Assembly (NCBI GenBank): GCA_036732565.1
Contig: DAINCF010000081.1
Coordinates: 1 to 18,130, forward strand
Reading direction: 5' to 3'
Length of the DNA: 18,130 nt
Source: JAIVJN01 sp036732565
GTDB lineage: Bacteria; Acidobacteriota; Vicinamibacteria; Vicinamibacterales; UBA2999
Part shown: positions 1 to 6,471 of the stretch, one piece after another
Layout of the letters: the number at the start of each line of letters is the position of its first letter
How positions within the stretch are numbered: position 1 is the stretch's first letter
Program-made: the position numbers and the translations under genes
Notes under the pieces: model-generated
The model's input: the letters and a program-made list of their open reading frames with translations, nothing else
Database searches by the model: none
Told to the model about the DNA's origin: nothing

Positions 1-240
1 ATTCCCCTCATCGACGAGCACCCGGTCCAGGCGGCCGCCGATCTGCGCGCTGACGCGGATCTCCTCGGAGACCGCTTCGACCAGGCCCGGGCCGGCGGCG
101 ACGTCGGACTTCACCTGCGCCTCTACCACGGCCGTACCGACCGGCGCGGCATCTTGACGATCGCGAAAGGCGCTGAAGTTCATGAAGCCGATCAACGCGA
201 ACACGACGGCGATGGCGACGATAAACCGAGGGCGAGTCAT
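1..240 (-). CDS. HlyD-family membrane fusion (adaptor) protein, N-terminal part only
   Basis: This is the periplasmic adaptor of the ABC exporter encoded just upstream. Only the first 80 residues are in the window; the gene runs off the left edge. The ATG is at 240, with a strong Shine-Dalgarno GAGGAG six bases upstream that overlaps the stop of the ATPase gene. The protein begins MTRPRFIVAIAVVFALIGF, an uncleaved signal anchor at about residues 5-20. After a short linker comes a segment with SEEIRVSAQIGGRLDRVLVDEG, which is the first half of the lipoyl/barrel-sandwich domain typical of HlyD, DevB and MacA adaptors. Family knowledge says such adaptors link the inner-membrane ABC pump to a TolC-like outer membrane channel. 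It lies 10 bp after the ATPase stop, in the same operon. The adaptor class is well supported; the substrate is unknown. Confidence 0.8.
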   Translation of the reverse strand, partial: MTRPRFIVAIAVVFALIGFMNFSAFRDRQDAAPVGTAVVEAQVKSDVAAGPGLVEAVSEEIRVSAQIGGRLDRVLVDEGN

Positions 241-250
241 GACGGTCTCC

Positions 251-1039
251 TCAACTAAGCGTGCGTTGCGCAATTACCATTGGTACGTGACGCGCTCCAA
301 CCTGAAGGCCGACCGCTGCATACGAACGTGCACTTTCAGCAAACACAGGTTCAGGAGCCTCATCCCGGGCCAGGCGACCGTCTTCGATGTGGACGATCCG
401 GTCGGCGTAGCCGAGCATGCGGCTGTCGTGCGTCACGATGACGATGGCGCGGCTGCGCTCGCGCGCCAGATCGGCGAAGAGCCGCATGACGGTGTGACCG
501 CTGTGCGTGTCGAGGGCGGCGGTCGGCTCGTCGGCCAGCAGAATCGGCGGGTCGCCCGCGACGGCGCGCGCGATGGCCACCCGTTGTTTCTGGCCGCCGC
601 TGAGATCCGCCGGATAGGCATCGCGTTTGTCCCCGAGGCCCACCTGTTCGAGCAGGTCAATCGCGCGGCGCTTGGCGTCGCGCCGGGCCACGCCCTTGAG
701 GTCGAGCGCCAGGGCCACGTTCGCCGCGGCTGTCAGCGTCGGGAACAGGTTGAAGCCCTGGAACACGAACCCGATGTTCTCGAGCCGCACGCGAGGGAGC
801 TCGCGCTCGCTGAGCCCGGTTACGTCGTGATCGAGCAGGCGAATCGTCCCCGAGCTCGGCCGGAGGATGCACCCCATCACCGAGAGCAGCGTTGTCTTGC
901 CGCTGCCGGACGGGCCCATGAGCAGCATCAACTCGCCGCGCGGCACGTCGAGGTCGACGCCGTCCAGCGCGCGCATCGCCGCTTCGCCCTGCGCGTAGGT
1001 CTTGGTGATGGCCCTGACGGAAATGGCTGCGTCGCGCAT
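251..1039 (-). CDS. ABC exporter ATP-binding protein (MacB/LolD/DevA type)
   Basis: This 262-residue cytoplasmic ATPase powers the permease encoded 4 bp upstream. All nucleotide-binding motifs are present: Walker A GPSGSGKTT (42-50), Q-loop Gln94 in FQGFN, signature LSGGQKQR (146-153), Walker B ILLADE (166-171) and switch His204 in VTHD. The sequence pattern (MGPSGSGKTTLLSVMGCILRP, LSGGQKQRVAIARA) is that of the MacB/LolD/DevA subfamily, which works with MacB-like permeases on lipids, lipoproteins, peptides or drugs. The last 30 or so residues extend past the core domain and match no motif I know. The ATG at 1039 has the Shine-Dalgarno AAGGGG, made by the last codons of the permease gene, which implies translational coupling. 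The function as an exporter ATPase is secure; the cargo is not known. Confidence 0.93.
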   Translation of the reverse strand: MRDAAISVRAITKTYAQGEAAMRALDGVDLDVPRGELMLLMGPSGSGKTTLLSVMGCILRPSSGTIRLLDHDVTGLSERELPRVRLENIGFVFQGFNLFPTLTAAANVALALDLKGVARRDAKRRAIDLLEQVGLGDKRDAYPADLSGGQKQRVAIARAVAGDPPILLADEPTAALDTHSGHTVMRLFADLARERSRAIVIVTHDSRMLGYADRIVHIEDGRLARDEAPEPVFAESARSYAAVGLQVGARHVPMVIAQRTLS

Positions 1040-1043
1040 ATGT

Positions 1044-2165
1044 TTACCCCTTGAACACCATGGCCGGATCCAGCCGCGTCACTTTTCTGACCGAGACGAC
1101 GGCCGCGCTGACGCACATCGCCAGCGTGAGCCCGAGCATCGCCGCGACCATCCACCCGGGCAGCAGGATGTTGGCGCCGCCGCGCGCGCTGCCGCTGACG
1201 ACGAACGCGCTGACCACCATGCCGAGCGTGTAGCCGATGAACGCACTGATCACGGCCTGCTGAATGATGACGGTGTAGAGATAGCGATTGGTCGCGCCCA
1301 TCGCCTTGAGCGTGCCGTATTCGCGGATGTGATCGACCGTGGTGGCGTAGATCGTTTGCGCCACCACCACGATGCCGACGATGAGTCCCAGCAGCGCGGC
1401 CAGCAGCACGGCGATGCCGGCGCCGGTGGTGAACATCCAGTAGGTGCGGGTCATGCCGCTGAACTCGCGGTTGGTGTGGACGTCGACCTCGGTCAATCGC
1501 GATTCGAGCGTGCGCCGCAGCTGCTCGACGTCCACGCCCGGCCTGGCTTTGACCAGCAGGTAGAGCGTCTGGTCCTCGCGGATCTCGGCGTAGTTCTGCG
1601 CGTTCTTGAAGGACGTGAAGACGTACGGGGACGTGGTGAACGCCCGGATGCCGCGAGTGAAGCCAACGACGCGCGCCAGACGTCCGCGAATCTCGACGGT
1701 CTGGCCGAGGCGATCGATGCCGAGCTTCGGTTTGTAGATCTCGTCCACGAAGACCGCGTCGGGGTGGTGCAGATCGGACACCCTGCCGGCGACGATGTTC
1801 CATGGCGCGCCGAGGCCGGTTTCGAGGTCGACACCGACGATCTGGATGCCGACCTGCTGCCCGTCGCCGGGTCGCTTCCACTGCGTGAACCGGGCGATGT
1901 ACTTGCTCGCCGATTCGACGCCTGGCGTCGCCAGCACTACCGCTTGCTTCCGCTCGGTGAACGCGACCCCTTGCTCGATATAGGGGACGTTGGGCGCCGT
2001 GATCCAGAGGTCCGCGCCCGATCGATCGATCAGGCTCGACGTGGCCGTCGTGAAGCCGAGAAACAGGCCCAGCTCGACCACGATCAGCACCACGGCGAAG
2101 ACGATGCCGGTGATGGTGACGGCGAGCCGGACTTTGTCGTGGACGAGGTTGCGCCAGGCCAACAT
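1044..2165 (-). CDS. ABC exporter permease, FtsX/MacB-like (DevC type)
   Basis: This 373-residue inner-membrane permease is the first gene of the export operon. It has one N-terminal transmembrane helix (about 13-37), a periplasmic domain of about 200 residues (MacB_PCD-like, with DLWITAPNVPYIEQG near its start), and three C-terminal helices (about 247-273, 297-323, 338-358). Between the second and third helices is the cytoplasmic coupling segment REYGTLKAMGATNRYL, the hallmark of the FtsX-like permease domain. This four-helix layout is that of LolC/E, MacB and DevC; the ATPase is encoded separately here, as in DevBCA exporters. The ATG at 2165 has no clear Shine-Dalgarno. An operator-like palindrome lies 19 bp upstream, matching the one in front of tetR. 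Type VII ABC exporter family is my reading; substrate unknown. Confidence 0.92.
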   Translation of the reverse strand: MLAWRNLVHDKVRLAVTITGIVFAVVLIVVELGLFLGFTTATSSLIDRSGADLWITAPNVPYIEQGVAFTERKQAVVLATPGVESASKYIARFTQWKRPGDGQQVGIQIVGVDLETGLGAPWNIVAGRVSDLHHPDAVFVDEIYKPKLGIDRLGQTVEIRGRLARVVGFTRGIRAFTTSPYVFTSFKNAQNYAEIREDQTLYLLVKARPGVDVEQLRRTLESRLTEVDVHTNREFSGMTRTYWMFTTGAGIAVLLAALLGLIVGIVVVAQTIYATTVDHIREYGTLKAMGATNRYLYTVIIQQAVISAFIGYTLGMVVSAFVVSGSARGGANILLPGWMVAAMLGLTLAMCVSAAVVSVRKVTRLDPAMVFKG

Positions 2166-2183
2166 GGTTTACATTGTGATTTG

Positions 2184-2200
2184 ACGTAACAGTGTTAAGT
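2184..2200. promoter_or_regulatory. Probable TetR operator upstream of the ABC permease
   Basis: The core TAACA-G-TGTTA (2187-2197) is a perfect palindrome around one central base, and the full 17 bp pairs at all but one position per arm. Read on the minus strand it is ACTTAACACTGTTACGT. The site upstream of tetR begins ACTTAACAATGTTA, so 13 of the first 14 bases agree. It sits 19 bp before the permease ATG, where a bound repressor would block transcription. No convincing -35/-10 pair was found here. Confidence 0.65.
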
Positions 2201-2250
2201 TGGTTCCATCGGCTGGGCGCGTAGACGAGCGTCTCGGCGCGGAGCAGGCG

Positions 2251-2871
2251 CTACGAGCGCGCCTTTGGCGCGAGTCCCTGTAGCAGCAAATCGATCAGCT
2301 GATCGATGACCGTGTCGCGGTTGCCCCACTCGAAACCGGGCATCACGATCAACAACGACGTCATGCCGTGGATGGCCGCCCAAAGCGCCCGGCTTGTCGC
2401 CTCGACGTCGACTTTGCGGAGTTTCTTCAGGCGCACGCACTCGCCGACGAGGCGAGGAAGAAAGCCGAACGCCTGCAATCCCATCGAGTTGGGTCGCTTT
2501 TCGGGGACAACCCCGGGCTCGTGGTGCGGCACGGCAAAGACGGCGAGGTAATGCTGCGGGTTGGCGAGACCGAACTCGATGTAGCGGCGCAGCCCCTTCT
2601 TGAGCGCCATGAGCGGATCGGTATGCCGGCGCACCACGCTCTGGAGCTCGCGCACCAGACCGGCGAACACCTCCTCGCATACGGAGTACACGAGATCGTC
2701 GCGGTCCTTGAAGTGCAGGTAGATCGCCGTGGGCGAGTAGTCGATCTTCTCGGCCACTTTCCGCATGGACAGGCCGTCGTAGCCCTCCCGGACGAGAAGC
2801 TCGCGCGCGGCGTCGAGGATCTCCTGCTTGAGCAGGGTCTTCTGCCGCGCGCGCCGTTCCGTTACACCCAT
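2251..2871 (-). CDS. TetR-family transcriptional repressor
   Basis: A 206-residue regulator. The N-terminal region has the TetR DNA-binding domain: helix 1 around TLLKQEILDAARELLVREG (12-30), then the helix-turn-helix SMRKVAEKIDYSPTAIYLHF (35-54), ending in the family's typical YxHF. The C-terminal part is a variable ligand-binding and dimerisation domain, with no recognisable ligand motif. I chose the ATG at 2871: the open frame continues upstream to 3117, but those codons cross the operator palindrome and a G-rich tract and do not look like a TetR protein. The gene is 85 bp upstream of, and co-directional with, the ABC export operon, and both are preceded by similar palindromes. Autoregulation and repression of the exporter is the natural reading, but it is inferred. 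Confidence 0.92.
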   Translation of the reverse strand: MGVTERRARQKTLLKQEILDAARELLVREGYDGLSMRKVAEKIDYSPTAIYLHFKDRDDLVYSVCEEVFAGLVRELQSVVRRHTDPLMALKKGLRRYIEFGLANPQHYLAVFAVPHHEPGVVPEKRPNSMGLQAFGFLPRLVGECVRLKKLRKVDVEATSRALWAAIHGMTSLLIVMPGFEWGNRDTVIDQLIDLLLQGLAPKARS

Positions 2872-2874
2872 TGG

Positions 2875-2890
2875 ACTTAACAATGTTAAT
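2875..2890. promoter_or_regulatory. Probable TetR operator at the tetR start, with upstream -35
   Basis: The 13 bp at 2877-2889 (TTAACA-A-TGTTAA) form a perfect palindrome around one base, four bases upstream of the tetR ATG. A consensus -35 TTGACA lies just upstream on the minus strand (2901 to 2896). With a 15-bp spacer the -10 would be TTAAGT, which is weak, and would make the transcript leaderless or nearly so. Occupancy would cover the promoter, consistent with autorepression. Confidence 0.65.
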
Positions 2891-2923
2891 CGGATTGTCA
2901 AGAGCAGTCTCGGCTTGAGGCTT

Positions 2924-2947
2924 GGGGCCTGGGGCTTGGGCTCGGGG
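2924..2947 (+). other. G-quadruplex-forming tract upstream of the methyltransferase gene
   Basis: Four runs of G on the plus strand (lengths 4, 4, 3, 4) are separated by three loops of exactly three bases (CCT, CTT, CTC). This meets the standard definition of an intramolecular G-quadruplex motif. It ends 17 bp before the ATG at 2965 and lies in the tetR/methyltransferase divergent gap. The longer stretch 2913-2947 is built from variants of GGCTTG, so it may be a degenerate simple repeat. Confidence 0.6.
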
Positions 2948-2964
2948 TACACTCGCGGCATCAG

Positions 2965-3672
2965 ATGTCTACGCCAGGCTTTCCCTTGCGACCCGGTACC
3001 AATGACGAGGTCATCTACGACAGCGTCGTGGTGCGGAACGAGTATCGTGTGCCCGACAGCCTCGCGCCGGGCAGCGTGGTGGTCGACATTGGCGTCCATG
3101 TCGGATCGTTCAGCCATCTGGCGTTGATGCGGGGCGCCGGCGTCCTGTTCGGGTTCGAGCCGGAGCCGTCGAATTACGCACGCGCCCGGCAGAATCTCGC
3201 GCCGTTTGGCGATCGGGTCCGTCTCGCGAATCGCGCCGTGTGGCGATCCGACCAGCCCGGCCAGCGATTGCCGTTTTTTGCCTCGGTCGATCTCGCGAAT
3301 TCCGGCGGCGGCACGTTGATCTGGGAGACCGACGGCCCGCTCGTCGAGGCCGTCCCGTTCGACGAGGTGGTCGACGCGATCACGGAAAGAGGGGAGCGGC
3401 GGATCGACCTGATGAAGATCGACTGCGAAGGCGCGGAGTTTCCGATTCTGCTGACCTCACATCGCCTCCATCTCATCGATCGCATCGTCGGCGAGTATCA
3501 CGAGCTGCGCGCCACGCTCCCCGCTCACGTGCGGATCCCCGACCATGATGAATTCTCGCTGGACGGCCTCACCACCGCGCTCGAGCGCGCCGGCTTCGTC
3601 GTGACCTCGCAGAAGCAGGCCACGGCGACATTTGGCGACTTCGGGTTGTTCTTCGCAGAACGACAGGTGTAG
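2965..3672 (+). CDS. FkbM-family SAM-dependent methyltransferase
   Basis: A 235-residue cytoplasmic methyltransferase. The SAM-binding motif I is VVVDIGVHVGSFS (38-50), followed by the acidic loop FEPEP (64-68). The family signature LMKIDCEGAEF (149-159) is characteristic of FkbM-type O-methyltransferases, which modify sugars or secondary metabolites. Length is normal for the family. The ATG at 2965 lacks a clear Shine-Dalgarno; an internal ATG at 3001 is possible, but the earlier start gives a reasonable N-terminus. The stop codon TAG (3670-3672) lies inside a 28-bp palindrome shared with the convergent neighbour. No glycosyltransferase or biosynthetic gene is nearby, so the acceptor is unknown. 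Confidence 0.85.
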   Translation: MSTPGFPLRPGTNDEVIYDSVVVRNEYRVPDSLAPGSVVVDIGVHVGSFSHLALMRGAGVLFGFEPEPSNYARARQNLAPFGDRVRLANRAVWRSDQPGQRLPFFASVDLANSGGGTLIWETDGPLVEAVPFDEVVDAITERGERRIDLMKIDCEGAEFPILLTSHRLHLIDRIVGEYHELRATLPAHVRIPDHDEFSLDGLTTALERAGFVVTSQKQATATFGDFGLFFAERQV

Positions 3673-3696
3673 GGGCGGTTCGCGAACCGCCCCTAC
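3669..3696. terminator. Perfect 28-bp palindrome carrying both stop codons; probable bidirectional terminator
   Basis: The sequence starts GTAGGGGCGGTTCG and continues as its exact reverse complement. It would form a GC-rich hairpin in RNA from either strand. TAG at 3670-3672 ends the methyltransferase, and TAG on the other strand (3695-3693) ends the sigma-54 activator, so the two genes share this element. There is no U-tract, so intrinsic termination is only likely. A near-identical copy is at 5883-5910. Confidence 0.75.
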
Positions 3697-5771
3697 GTGC
3701 GACCGGGCTTGACGATGCCCAACTTCCGCATACGGAACTGAAGCGTCGACCTCTTCATGCCGAGCCGCGCCGCGGCGCCGTTGGGACCCGCGACCACCCA
3801 ATGCGTCTGGTCCAGGATGCCCACGATGTGGCGGCGTTCGGCCTCTTCAAGGGTGTCGGACTCGGAATGATGTGGGGCGCCGTTTCCCCGTGTGCCCAAC
3901 GCCATCATCGGGACTTCGAGCGTCGGGCCGCTCGACAGGATCACCGCTCGCTCGATCAGGTTCTGCAGCTCGCGAATGTTCCCCGGCCACTCGTAGCGCG
4001 TCAGCGCGTCCATCGTCTCCGTGGGGATCGTCTCGATCTTCTTCTTCATCCGCCGCGCGAACTGCTGCGCGAAGTGGCGAACCAGCAGTGGGATGTCTTC
4101 GCGCCGTTCACGCAGCGACGGAACCTGGATCGGGAAGACGTTGAGCCGGTAGAAGAGGTCTTGCCGGAACCGCTGCTGATCGACGAGCGCGGCAAGGTCC
4201 CGATTGGTGGCGGCGATCAGGCGTGCGTCGGACTTCAGCGTGCGCGCGCTGCCGAGTCGCTCGAATTCGCGTTCCTGCAGCACACGTAGCAGCTTGGGTT
4301 GCAGCTCCAGGGGCACTTCGCCGATCTCGTCCAGGAACACCGTGCCGCGATGCGCCAGCTCGAAGCGACCGATCCGCTGATTGATGGCGCCCGTGAACGC
4401 CCCCTTCTCGTGGCCGAAGAGCTCGCTCTCCAACAGCCCGGTCGGAATGGCGGCACAGTTCAACTTGACGAACGCGTTGTCCCGCCGCGCGCTCAATTGA
4501 TGAATGGCCCGCGCGAACAGCTCCTTGCCGGATCCGGTCTCACCCAAGATGAGCACCGTGGAATCCGTCGGTGCCACCGTCTCGAGCTCCCGGAGCACTC
4601 GACGGAGCGCCGCGCTCCTGCCGACGATCTCCTCGAAGAGCTGCTCGGTGCGGATCTCGTCCTGTAGGTAGATCTTCTCTTGCGCCAGTTGCGCGTTGAG
4701 CTCCTCGATCCGCTTGTACGACATCGCGTTGCTGACCGCGATGGCGATCTGACCGGCGATCTGCTTCAGCAGCGGAAACTGCGCCGGTGAAAACGCGTCC
4801 GGATCGAACGCGCCAAGGTTGAGCGTGCCGAGGCTCCCTTGTGCCGTGACGAGCGGGACCGAGCAATAGCTGCGAATGCCCTTGACGATGAAACGGCCGG
4901 CATCGGGGAACGTCGCCAGCGCCTCGATGTTGAAGATGCGCGCCTCACCGTGCTGGAACACCCACCCGGACGGCGAGCCTTCGAGCGTGAGCTCCACGGG
5001 AGTCTCCGCCAGGTGCGCCACTTGGCCCGGCAGATCGCATGCGTGCTTGCGCAGCACCTTGGCTTCTGGATCCCAGAGTGTCAGGGACGCGGCATCGGCC
5101 GCGCAGCACCGTTTCAGCGCCGGCGCGACCGCTCGGAACAGCGCGCGCGGGTCCAGTTCGGTGACGACGGCGTTGGTGACATCCAGCAGCAGGCTCAGAT
5201 GATCCCGCTCCGTGGCGAGGGCGGCCTGTTGCTGGCGAATCGTCTCGAGGCTCAGCGCATTCTCGACCGCGACGGCGACGAGCCGTGCGACGCGCTCCAT
5301 GAAGTCGATGTCGCCGGGCGAATACGCGTCCCCATCGTGCGAGGCGAAGGCGAGCGCACCCAGCGGCTGCCGCGGGGTGGTCAGCGGCACGGCGCAGAAG
5401 CTGACCATCCCGTGGAAGAGCAGTTTCTCGGTCGGTTGTGGTCCACCTGGCTGCACGCGCGGGACGTAGACCGATCGGCCGGTCGTGCTGGCCATGCCCG
5501 GATACGAATCGGCCAGTGCGTACGAGGAGCTGCCGGGCGGCGTCGTGACCGGGTTCCGCGTCTCTTTCAGTCGCAGGCTGATCGTGTCGCCATTCGGATC
5601 GCGCAGATACACCGCGAGAAACTCGAAGCGAATCAGCGGCTCGATGAGGCCGCGCAAGCTGTGCAGCAGATCCTTGAGCTCGACGTGCGACGCCAGAACG
5701 CCGGCGAGGTCGACCAGAGCGCGATAGCGGGCGTCGAGCGTGTCGAGGGAGTCGTCGGTAACAACGCTCAT
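3693..5771 (-). CDS. Sigma-54-dependent activator with two GAF domains (FhlA-like architecture)
   Basis: A 692-residue enhancer-binding protein that would switch on RNA polymerase holding sigma-54. Order of domains: GAF 1 (about 15-172), GAF 2 (about 195-350), a coiled-coil linker (about 350-380), AAA+ domain (about 383-610), and a Fis-type helix-turn-helix (about 665-685, AARLGMKRSTLQFRMRKLGI). AAA+ motifs are intact: Walker A GETGSGK (410-416), the sigma-54 contact loop GAFTGA (457-462), Walker B FLDEIG (479-484) and WPGNIREL (595-602). I chose the ATG at 5771, with GGAAG nine bases upstream; the frame also opens at a TTG at 5807. FhlA has the same plan and senses formate, but the GAF ligand here cannot be read. 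The target genes are unknown, and no -24/-12 promoter was found beside it. Confidence 0.93.
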   Translation of the reverse strand: MSVVTDDSLDTLDARYRALVDLAGVLASHVELKDLLHSLRGLIEPLIRFEFLAVYLRDPNGDTISLRLKETRNPVTTPPGSSSYALADSYPGMASTTGRSVYVPRVQPGGPQPTEKLLFHGMVSFCAVPLTTPRQPLGALAFASHDGDAYSPGDIDFMERVARLVAVAVENALSLETIRQQQAALATERDHLSLLLDVTNAVVTELDPRALFRAVAPALKRCCAADAASLTLWDPEAKVLRKHACDLPGQVAHLAETPVELTLEGSPSGWVFQHGEARIFNIEALATFPDAGRFIVKGIRSYCSVPLVTAQGSLGTLNLGAFDPDAFSPAQFPLLKQIAGQIAIAVSNAMSYKRIEELNAQLAQEKIYLQDEIRTEQLFEEIVGRSAALRRVLRELETVAPTDSTVLILGETGSGKELFARAIHQLSARRDNAFVKLNCAAIPTGLLESELFGHEKGAFTGAINQRIGRFELAHRGTVFLDEIGEVPLELQPKLLRVLQEREFERLGSARTLKSDARLIAATNRDLAALVDQQRFRQDLFYRLNVFPIQVPSLRERREDIPLLVRHFAQQFARRMKKKIETIPTETMDALTRYEWPGNIRELQNLIERAVILSSGPTLEVPMMALGTRGNGAPHHSESDTLEEAERRHIVGILDQTHWVVAGPNGAAARLGMKRSTLQFRMRKLGIVKPGRT

Positions 5772-5820
5772 AGGGACAGACTTCCATCCTACACCCGCCT
5801 CCGCCAAAGGCCGCGCCGAG

Positions 5821-5946
5821 CGTACGTAGCGCAGGCCTTCAGGCCTGCCAAACAGCGCCGGGGCCGCATCGTTGATTTCGACGTAGGGGCGGCTCGCGAG
5901 CCGCCCCTACCACCGCGCGGCAGGCCTAAAGGCCTGCGCTACGTAC
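5821..5946. repeat. REPIN-like inverted repeat with a second palindrome in its loop
   Basis: The outer arms, 5821-5849 and 5919-5946, are inverted copies that pair over about 28 bp with one mismatch; each contains the core CAGGCCT..AGGCCTG. Between them lies the perfect palindrome 5883-5910. Arms of the same sequence type recur at 12303-12410. The element is in the 381-bp gap between the divergent sigma-54 activator and STAS genes (5772-6152). In the rest of that gap, 5947-6152, I see no gene, operator or convincing promoter. Confidence 0.75.
5883..5910. repeat. Second copy of the 28-bp palindrome
   Basis: A perfect palindrome starting GTAGGGGCGGCTCG. It differs from the copy at 3669-3696 only at one base per arm (T to C, and the opposing A to G), so pairing is kept. 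It sits in the loop of the REPIN-like element rather than at a gene end. Confidence 0.8.
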
Positions 5947-6152
5947 AGTCTCGCAATCTCGCAAGGGCTCCTAGATGCCGGCCCGTTGGCGGCCTGCCAA
6001 CCGCCCGGCAGAGCGCGGTTGGCACTCCTGGCTGAGCTCGCGACCTCGCCCGCGCGAAAGTCCTTGCGGCGTCGAGAGTTGGCGAGCGACGCAACGTTTG
6101 GATCGATTGGGCATGGACCTCGCTAGGTCTCATCGCCAGGAAGCAACAGCGC

Positions 6153-6446
6153 ATGCTCAGAGTCACCACCATCGCAGGCGCCGATCGAGTCGTGCTCAAG
6201 CTCGAAGGCAAGTTGTCACAAGCATGGGTGCGCGAGGCCGACGTCGCGTGGCGAACCGCTTCCGCAGCGGCCAACGGCCGAGTGATCGTCGTGGATGTCT
6301 GCGACGTCTACGCCATTGATGACGGTGGTCGCGAGCTGCTGTCGCGCATGCATCAGGCAGGCGCACAGCTGCTGGCCCGCGGCACCGTGATGCGCGAGCT
6401 CGTGCGCGAGATCGTCGAGAGCAGTCATAACGCGATCAAACGGTAG
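6153..6446 (+). CDS. STAS-domain protein (anti-sigma-antagonist-like)
   Basis: A small, 97-residue cytoplasmic protein. The pattern VVLKLEGKLSQAWVREADVAW, a central strand VIVVDVCDVYAIDDGGRELL and then HQAGAQLLARG fits the STAS fold of SpoIIAA-type anti-sigma antagonists. In SpoIIAA the equivalent loop is DSSG, with the second Ser phosphorylated; here it reads DDGG (56-59), so classical Ser phosphorylation is not possible. The ATG at 6153 has AGGAAG about nine bases upstream. It is 25 bp before the RND adaptor gene and points the same way, so it is probably the first gene of the efflux operon. Whether it regulates the pump, binds a partner or senses a signal is not visible. Fold assignment is likely; function unknown. 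Confidence 0.75.
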   Translation: MLRVTTIAGADRVVLKLEGKLSQAWVREADVAWRTASAAANGRVIVVDVCDVYAIDDGGRELLSRMHQAGAQLLARGTVMRELVREIVESSHNAIKR

Positions 6447-6471
6447 TCATCCATCGGAGAGGAACACGGAC

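Noticed and set aside
1002..2189. Long plus-strand open frame (395 codons) opposite the ABC permease
   Set aside because: The minus strand encodes a clear FtsX-like permease; the plus frame has no recognisable domain and is an effect of high GC content. The same applies to 4839-6035 and to the minus-strand frames at 7138-8445, 8545-9672 and 9709-10587.
2223..2234. AGACG-AG-CGTCT hairpin after the tetR stop as a terminator
   Set aside because: The stem is only 5 bp with a 2-base loop and no U-tract; too weak to call.
2872..3117. N-terminal extension of the TetR protein by 82 codons
   Set aside because: The extension runs through the operator palindrome, the G-rich tract and the start of the divergent FkbM gene, and looks non-coding.
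6018..6034. Sigma-54-like promoter upstream of the STAS gene (TTGGCACTCCTGGCTG)
   Set aside because: The TGGCAC half is perfect, but the GC of the -12 element comes two bases too early; spacing between the -24 GG and the -12 GC is strictly conserved.
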